DNA of 17,752 nt, from contig JAJRAE010000134.1 of assembly GCA_028682985.1 (NCBI GenBank), positions 1 to 17,752 of the forward strand, given 5' to 3'. This stretch comes from Methanobacterium sp. (GTDB lineage Archaea > Methanobacteriota > Methanobacteria > Methanobacteriales > Methanobacteriaceae). The notes below the pieces were generated by a model. It did not search any database. It was not told where the DNA came from and saw only the letters and a program-made list of their open reading frames with translations. This document shows positions 14,119 through 17,752 of this stretch, piece by piece; position 1 is the first letter of the stretch; every line of letters starts with the position of its first letter. The position numbers were made by a program, and so were the translations under genes.

Positions 14119-14928
14119 ATGCTACTGGATTCCCAGATCTTAACTCAGATTTCTGATTTCATCACCACCTATCTGATTTACTTTGGTCCGGGCTACAACA
14201 TCCTCAACACCGTGGTATTCGGTATATTGTTGGGTATATTTGTCATCATACTAATAAAGATGTTCAAATACATCAATAAGGACCCTAAAGACCTTTTAAT
14301 AGCGGTGCTGCCTTTCATATTCTTTGGATCAAGCACCAGGGCCCTGGTGGATAATGGTATTTATCCACTGAGTTACTGGCTGATCACACCAGGCATATAC
14401 TTCATAACAGGTTTCGCCACCATAATAGCCCTGCTGGTAGGGGTATACGTTGAAAAAAAGACAAAATTTGATTATCGATATTTCATATTCCTGGTGGGAG
14501 TTGTGATATGTCTACCAAACATTTTTAATATCAACCACATTAACCTGATAGCTCTTGGTCAGGTTTTAGGGGCCTGGGCTCTGGTTTCATCTGTTTTCAT
14601 TCTGCTAAGGAATAAATGGAGCTTAATCAAAGATAAATTTAATTTAAGTGTTTTATTGGCCCAGATATTTGATGCCAGTGCTACATTTGTTGCTATAGAT
14701 TATTATCCCTACGGAGAACAGCATGTGCTTCCCAACGCACTGATAGGTATAACTGGAACAGCCCTGGTTATGTATCCATTAAAAATAGCGATTATTCTAA
14801 TGGCACTTTACGTTGTAGATAGTTATATTCAGGATAAGACCATAAAAAATATGTTGAAACTAGCCATATTTATACTGGGTATATCCACCGGTTTGAGGGA
14901 TTTATTGAGCTTAATTATTGGTACCTAG
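14119..14928 (+). CDS. DUF63 family archaeal membrane protein
   Basis: The 269-residue protein has about seven or eight hydrophobic segments and short loops. Conserved-looking pieces include FGSSTRALVDNGIYPLSYWLITPGIY (about residues 69-94) and LLAQIFDASATFVAIDYYPYGEQHVLPN (about 180-207). The Arg, Asp and His in or near membrane segments suggest a catalytic or transport role. I assign it to DUF63, a family found mainly in archaea with no established function. It stands alone between the PHP gene and leuA, with its own TATA box and little or no leader. It is followed by 137 bp of AT-rich DNA before leuA. Confidence 0.85.
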   Translation: MLLDSQILTQISDFITTYLIYFGPGYNILNTVVFGILLGIFVIILIKMFKYINKDPKDLLIAVLPFIFFGSSTRALVDNGIYPLSYWLITPGIYFITGFATIIALLVGVYVEKKTKFDYRYFIFLVGVVICLPNIFNINHINLIALGQVLGAWALVSSVFILLRNKWSLIKDKFNLSVLLAQIFDASATFVAIDYYPYGEQHVLPNALIGITGTALVMYPLKIAIILMALYVVDSYIQDKTIKNMLKLAIFILGISTGLRDLLSLIIGT

Positions 14929-14987
14929 TGTTTATGTTTGGAATTATTTTTACATAATATAATTTATTGGTACTTCAACATATCAAT

Positions 14988-14998
14988 TAATTAAATAC
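14988..14998 (+). promoter_or_regulatory. Possible leuA promoter
   Basis: ATTAATTAAAT could serve as a TATA element, with a transcription start near 15020 and a 45-nt leader. The leader region (15020-15056) is almost wholly A/T with overlapping AATTTAAAA/TTTAAATT palindromic words, so other TATA placements are possible. Confidence 0.3.
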
Positions 14999-15065
14999 CA
15001 AAAACAAATTTTATTTCAATTTAAAATATTTAAATTCCAATTTTAAAATAATTTGAGGAAATTTT

Positions 15066-16583
15066 ATGTACATAGACAAGGTTAAGGGGTCCATGAAACT
15101 ACCCGAAACTGTTAGAATTTTTGACACTACCTTAAGGGATGGTGAACAGACACCGGGAGTGGCCTTAACAGTGGATGAAAAAATCAGAATTGCCAAAAGA
15201 CTGGATAAACTAGGAGTGGACACCATGGAGGTGGGATTCCCAGCATCATCACCAGGTGAAAGGAAAGCAGCACGGGAAATTCTTAAACTGGATCTGGACG
15301 CCCAGATATGTGGACTGGCCCGTACACTTAAAAATGATTTAGAAGCCGCTGTTGACTGTGGTGTTGATTATATACATACTTTCATTGGCACATCACCTTT
15401 ACATAGGAAATATAAGTTAAAGAAGAGCAAAGAGGAAATACTTAATCTTTCAGTGGAAGCGGTGGAGTATATTAAAGACCATGGTATCATAGCGGAATTT
15501 TCTGCAGAAGATGCCACCCGAACAGAACTTGATTACCTCAAAGAGGTATATCAAGCAGTGGAAAATGCTAAGGTGGATTATATAAACATACCGGATACAG
15601 TGGGTGTGATGATCCCACTTTCCATGAAATACCTGGTAAATGAGCTTAAAAATTATCTTAAGGTTCCTCTCAGTGTGCATTGTCATGATGATTTTGGACT
15701 GGCTGTTGCCAACTCCTTAAGTGCGGTAGAAGCCGGAGCAGAGCAGGTGCATGCCACCATCAATGGATTAGGTGAGAGGGCAGGAAATGCATCATTGGAA
15801 GAAGTGGTCATGGCCCTTATTGTGGATTATGGGTTTAAAATGGATATCAATACCAGGCTTTTGGTGGATGCTTCCCAGCAGGTTTCCCGAATAACTGGAG
15901 TTAAAATGCCCCCTAACAAAGCTATTGTGGGTGAAAATGCCTTTGCTCATGAGGCAGGAATACATGTACACGGGGTTTTAGAAAAAGCGGAAACCTACGA
16001 ACCAATCACACCTGAGATGGTGGGGCACACCAGAAAAATTGTCCTTGGAAAACACACTGGTGCTAACGCTATTCGCTCCAAGTTAGATGAATATGGAATT
16101 GAAGTGAATGATGAACAGTTCCATCATATATTAAACCAGGTTAAAAAACTGGGTGATAAAGGTAAATGCGTCACTGATGCAGATTTAAAAGCAATGGCAG
16201 AGGCTGTTCTTGGCCGAGCGGAATATGAACGGGTTAAACTGGAGGGATTCTCAGTTATGACTGGTGATAATGTGATGCCCACTGCCACTGTAAAACTAAA
16301 CATAGATGATAAATTAAGCACCGCCGCTCGGACGGGTGTCGGTCCGGTGGATGCTGCTATCAATGCTATACAGAGTCTGCTTAGTGAAACAGCGGATATG
16401 GAGCTTATGGAATATAACATAGAGGCGATCACCGGAGGTCCCGATTCATTAGCTGAAGTGTTTGTGATAATGGGTGATAAAAAGGGAAACAAAGCAACCG
16501 GGCGATCCGCAGCAGAAGATGTGGTGCTGGCCAGTGTAGAAGCAGTTCTCTACGCCATAAACCGGATACTGGTTGATAGATAA
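15066..16583 (+). CDS. leuA: 2-isopropylmalate synthase
   Basis: LeuA condenses acetyl-CoA with 2-oxoisovalerate, the first step of leucine synthesis. The 505-residue protein has an N-terminal TIM barrel with R24-D25 (TTLRDGEQ), metal ligands H205 and H207 (SVHCHDD) and N241 (ERAGNAS). After a linker (HEAGIHVHG, LGKHTG) comes a C-terminal LeuA-dimer regulatory domain (about 385-505), where leucine binds in the family. Paralogues in methanogens are citramalate synthase CimA and homocitrate synthase AksA. AksA lacks the regulatory domain. The substrate-pocket words EVGFPASSPGE and HTFIGTS are LeuA-like, whereas CimA has EAGSAVTSKGE at the first place. GAGG stands 9 nt before the ATG at 15066. 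Other leu genes are not in the window. Confidence 0.9.
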   Translation: MYIDKVKGSMKLPETVRIFDTTLRDGEQTPGVALTVDEKIRIAKRLDKLGVDTMEVGFPASSPGERKAAREILKLDLDAQICGLARTLKNDLEAAVDCGVDYIHTFIGTSPLHRKYKLKKSKEEILNLSVEAVEYIKDHGIIAEFSAEDATRTELDYLKEVYQAVENAKVDYINIPDTVGVMIPLSMKYLVNELKNYLKVPLSVHCHDDFGLAVANSLSAVEAGAEQVHATINGLGERAGNASLEEVVMALIVDYGFKMDINTRLLVDASQQVSRITGVKMPPNKAIVGENAFAHEAGIHVHGVLEKAETYEPITPEMVGHTRKIVLGKHTGANAIRSKLDEYGIEVNDEQFHHILNQVKKLGDKGKCVTDADLKAMAEAVLGRAEYERVKLEGFSVMTGDNVMPTATVKLNIDDKLSTAARTGVGPVDAAINAIQSLLSETADMELMEYNIEAITGGPDSLAEVFVIMGDKKGNKATGRSAAEDVVLASVEAVLYAINRILVDR

Positions 16584-16635
16584 AAACCATCCCTTTTCTT
16601 ACAAAAAATTGGGGAATCATGGATCGGTTCTATCA

Positions 16636-16648
16636 CCTATAAAATAGG
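16636..16648. repeat. 13-bp palindrome CCTAT-AAA-ATAGG
   Basis: Perfect 5-bp arms around AAA, flanked by ATCA and ATGAT, lie 53 bp after leuA and about 50 bp before the TATA box of the nitrogenase-like gene. It could be a leuA terminator stem (no T-run follows) or an operator for the downstream gene. Confidence 0.35.
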
Positions 16649-16697
16649 ATAATGATATAACAGAAGATTTAGTGGGTTATTCTTCGTGCTGATAAGG

Positions 16698-16704
16698 TAT
16701 AAAT
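16698..16704 (+). promoter_or_regulatory. TATA box for the nitrogenase-like gene
   Basis: AAGGTATAAATTGA holds TATAAAT with a purine stretch before it. Transcription would start near 16727, giving a leader of about 35 nt that includes the AGGTGA ribosome-binding site at 16751-16756. Confidence 0.5.
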
Positions 16705-16761
16705 TGATTTTCTTTGCCTAAAAATTTAGTTAAAAATGGAATGATTCTTTAGGTGAGATAA

Positions 16762-17752
16762 TTGGAATCATTAAGAACCTGTAAATTATTCGGAGTTATT
16801 CGGGCTGTTTTAGGAATAAAAGGGGCTTTACCCTTAATTCATGGGCCTGTAGGCTGTTTTTATCATATAAAATATCTTCTCAGCATTCGTAGTGGAAAAC
16901 CAGTCAGAATACTCTGCACTGAGATGGATCAAGAGGATGTTGTTTTTGGTGGAGAGGAAAAACTTCTCCAGAATATTTTGGAAGCGAATCAAAAGTACCA
17001 TCCCGAAATTATCGCGGTCCTGACTTCCTGCGCCAGCAGCATAATAGGTGAAAATGTAGACCTGGTAATGGATAAAGCCCGGGAAAAGGTTAATTGTAAA
17101 TTAATTACCATAAACTCCGGCGGATTTGAAGGAAGCCAGATCGAGGGATATCAGGAGTGCTTAAATGTCCTGATTGATCTGATGAATGCAGCATCCCACG
17201 AAGACTCTATAAACCTCATAGGCCAGTACCGAGGTGGGCCGGATTTAAAAATCCTCAAAGACTATTTCTGTAGATTGGGGCTGGAATTAAATTGCGTGTT
17301 AACAACAGGATGCACACTGGAGGATATCAAAAAAGCACCCCAGGCATCATTAAATATTTCCATGTGCCATGCATCTGCCACTGAAATCTGTGAAATCATG
17401 CAGAGTAAATATGACATTCCTTTTTTAGAGGAAAACATCCCCCTGGGGGTGTATTCCACTTCCAATTTTCTTAGAAAAATCTGCAAGACCATGAAACGCA
17501 GATATCTGTTTGAAGAAGATGAGATAAAGGCACAACATTCCATCAACAAATATGAATCTTCTCTAAAGAATAAGAAAGTGATTATTATCGCTGGTGCCAC
17601 ACGGGCTGTAGCCTTGACCGAGTTTGTCTGCGAACTGGGCATGGAACCGGTTCTGATATGCTTGGATTTTGAAGGCAAATATACAGAGGATAATTTGAAG
17701 GAAATAATGAAAAGGCGTAATATAAAGCCTGTAATTTTAAAACAGCCGGATT
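16762..17752 (+). CDS. Nitrogenase component 1-like protein (3' end outside window)
   Basis: An open frame of 330 codons begins at a TTG with AGGTGA 5 nt upstream and runs off the right edge. It belongs to the nitrogenase component 1 superfamily (NifD/K/E/N, BchN/B, CfbD and uncharacterised relatives). C7 precedes FGVIRAVLGIKGALPLIHGPVGC32, then EDVVFGGEEKL (59-69) and AVLTSC90-x5-GENVD, matching the family's cluster-binding Cys and FGG segments. The C7-to-C32 layout is more like NifK/NifN, while HGPVGC is like NifD. It does not resemble the CfbD N-terminus I know. No nifH-like partner is visible inside the window. It may act with an ATP-dependent reductase on a tetrapyrrole, a cofactor precursor or another substrate; which one cannot be told here. 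An antisense 138-codon frame within it is a shadow. Confidence 0.85.
   Translation, partial: MESLRTCKLFGVIRAVLGIKGALPLIHGPVGCFYHIKYLLSIRSGKPVRILCTEMDQEDVVFGGEEKLLQNILEANQKYHPEIIAVLTSCASSIIGENVDLVMDKAREKVNCKLITINSGGFEGSQIEGYQECLNVLIDLMNAASHEDSINLIGQYRGGPDLKILKDYFCRLGLELNCVLTTGCTLEDIKKAPQASLNISMCHASATEICEIMQSKYDIPFLEENIPLGVYSTSNFLRKICKTMKRRYLFEEDEIKAQHSINKYESSLKNKKVIIIAGATRAVALTEFVCELGMEPVLICLDFEGKYTEDNLKEIMKRRNIKPVILKQPD

Noticed and set aside
16124..16492. 122-codon open frame on the minus strand
   Set aside because: Shadow of the leuA regulatory domain; Ser/Ile/Val-rich translation with no recognisable motif.
15066..16583. Citramalate synthase (CimA) or homocitrate synthase (AksA) instead of LeuA
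   Set aside because: The C-terminal regulatory domain excludes AksA, and EVGFPASSPGE differs from the CimA pocket sequence EAGSAVTSKGE.
17262..17678. 138-codon open frame on the minus strand
   Set aside because: It lies wholly within the nitrogenase-like gene on the plus strand, which has family motifs, a ribosome-binding site and a TATA box; the antisense frame has none.
16762..17752. CfbD, the F430 cyclase subunit
   Set aside because: Only the superfamily features match; the N-terminal sequence and Cys spacing do not look like the CfbD proteins I know, so the narrower name is not supported.

Overview
The window comes from a methanogenic archaeon of the order Methanobacteriales, most like Methanobacterium. 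It carries mtd (F420-dependent step of methanogenesis), the archaeal fae-hps fusion, a secreted protein with pseudomurein-binding repeats (pseudomurein walls are typical of this order), the archaeal membrane family DUF63, and a trpB2 gene preceded by three TGTACA boxes of the kind bound by the Methanothermobacter regulator TrpY. The DNA is AT-rich. Start signals are archaeal: TATA-like boxes about 25-30 bp before leaderless starts, or GGAGG/GGTGA ribosome-binding sites. I see no CRISPR array, rRNA, tRNA, transposase or prophage gene.

Layout. Left edge (1-1546): the 3' end of an unrecognised lysine-rich gene converges on a radical SAM/helix-hairpin-helix protein of the putative DNA modification/repair type. 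Positions 1705-4263: a cobyrinate/Ni-sirohydrochlorin a,c-diamide synthase (corrinoid or F430 synthesis) and a polytopic oligosaccharide-polymerase-like protein. Positions 4470-5297: mtd with its own promoter. Positions 5576-7105, minus strand: an iron-sulfur flavoprotein, a 2[4Fe-4S] ferredoxin, and hisB overlapping the ferredoxin gene. The flavoprotein lacks a standard start codon in the right place. Positions 7554-8783: fae-hps, followed by a large hairpin and a possible gene remnant. Positions 8966-10485: a two-gene exported unit, consisting of an anchored protein with a DnaJ-type Cys pattern outside the membrane and a pseudomurein-binding, M14-like metallopeptidase. Positions 10845-12137: trpB2, divergent from a DUF1786 ASKHA-like gene, with TRP boxes between them. 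Positions 13386-16583: a PHP-domain phosphoesterase, a DUF63 membrane protein and leuA. The right edge is a truncated nitrogenase component 1-like gene with a TTG start.

Most genes are housekeeping: methanogenesis (mtd, perhaps cfbB), pentose and formaldehyde metabolism (fae-hps), and amino-acid synthesis (hisB, trpB2, leuA). The parts most worth a second look are the exported pseudomurein-peptidase pair, the three TRP boxes, the AUC/AUU-start flavoprotein, the nitrogenase-like gene at the edge, and recurring TTATAA-type palindromes around the flavoprotein-ferredoxin region and the first intergenic gap.
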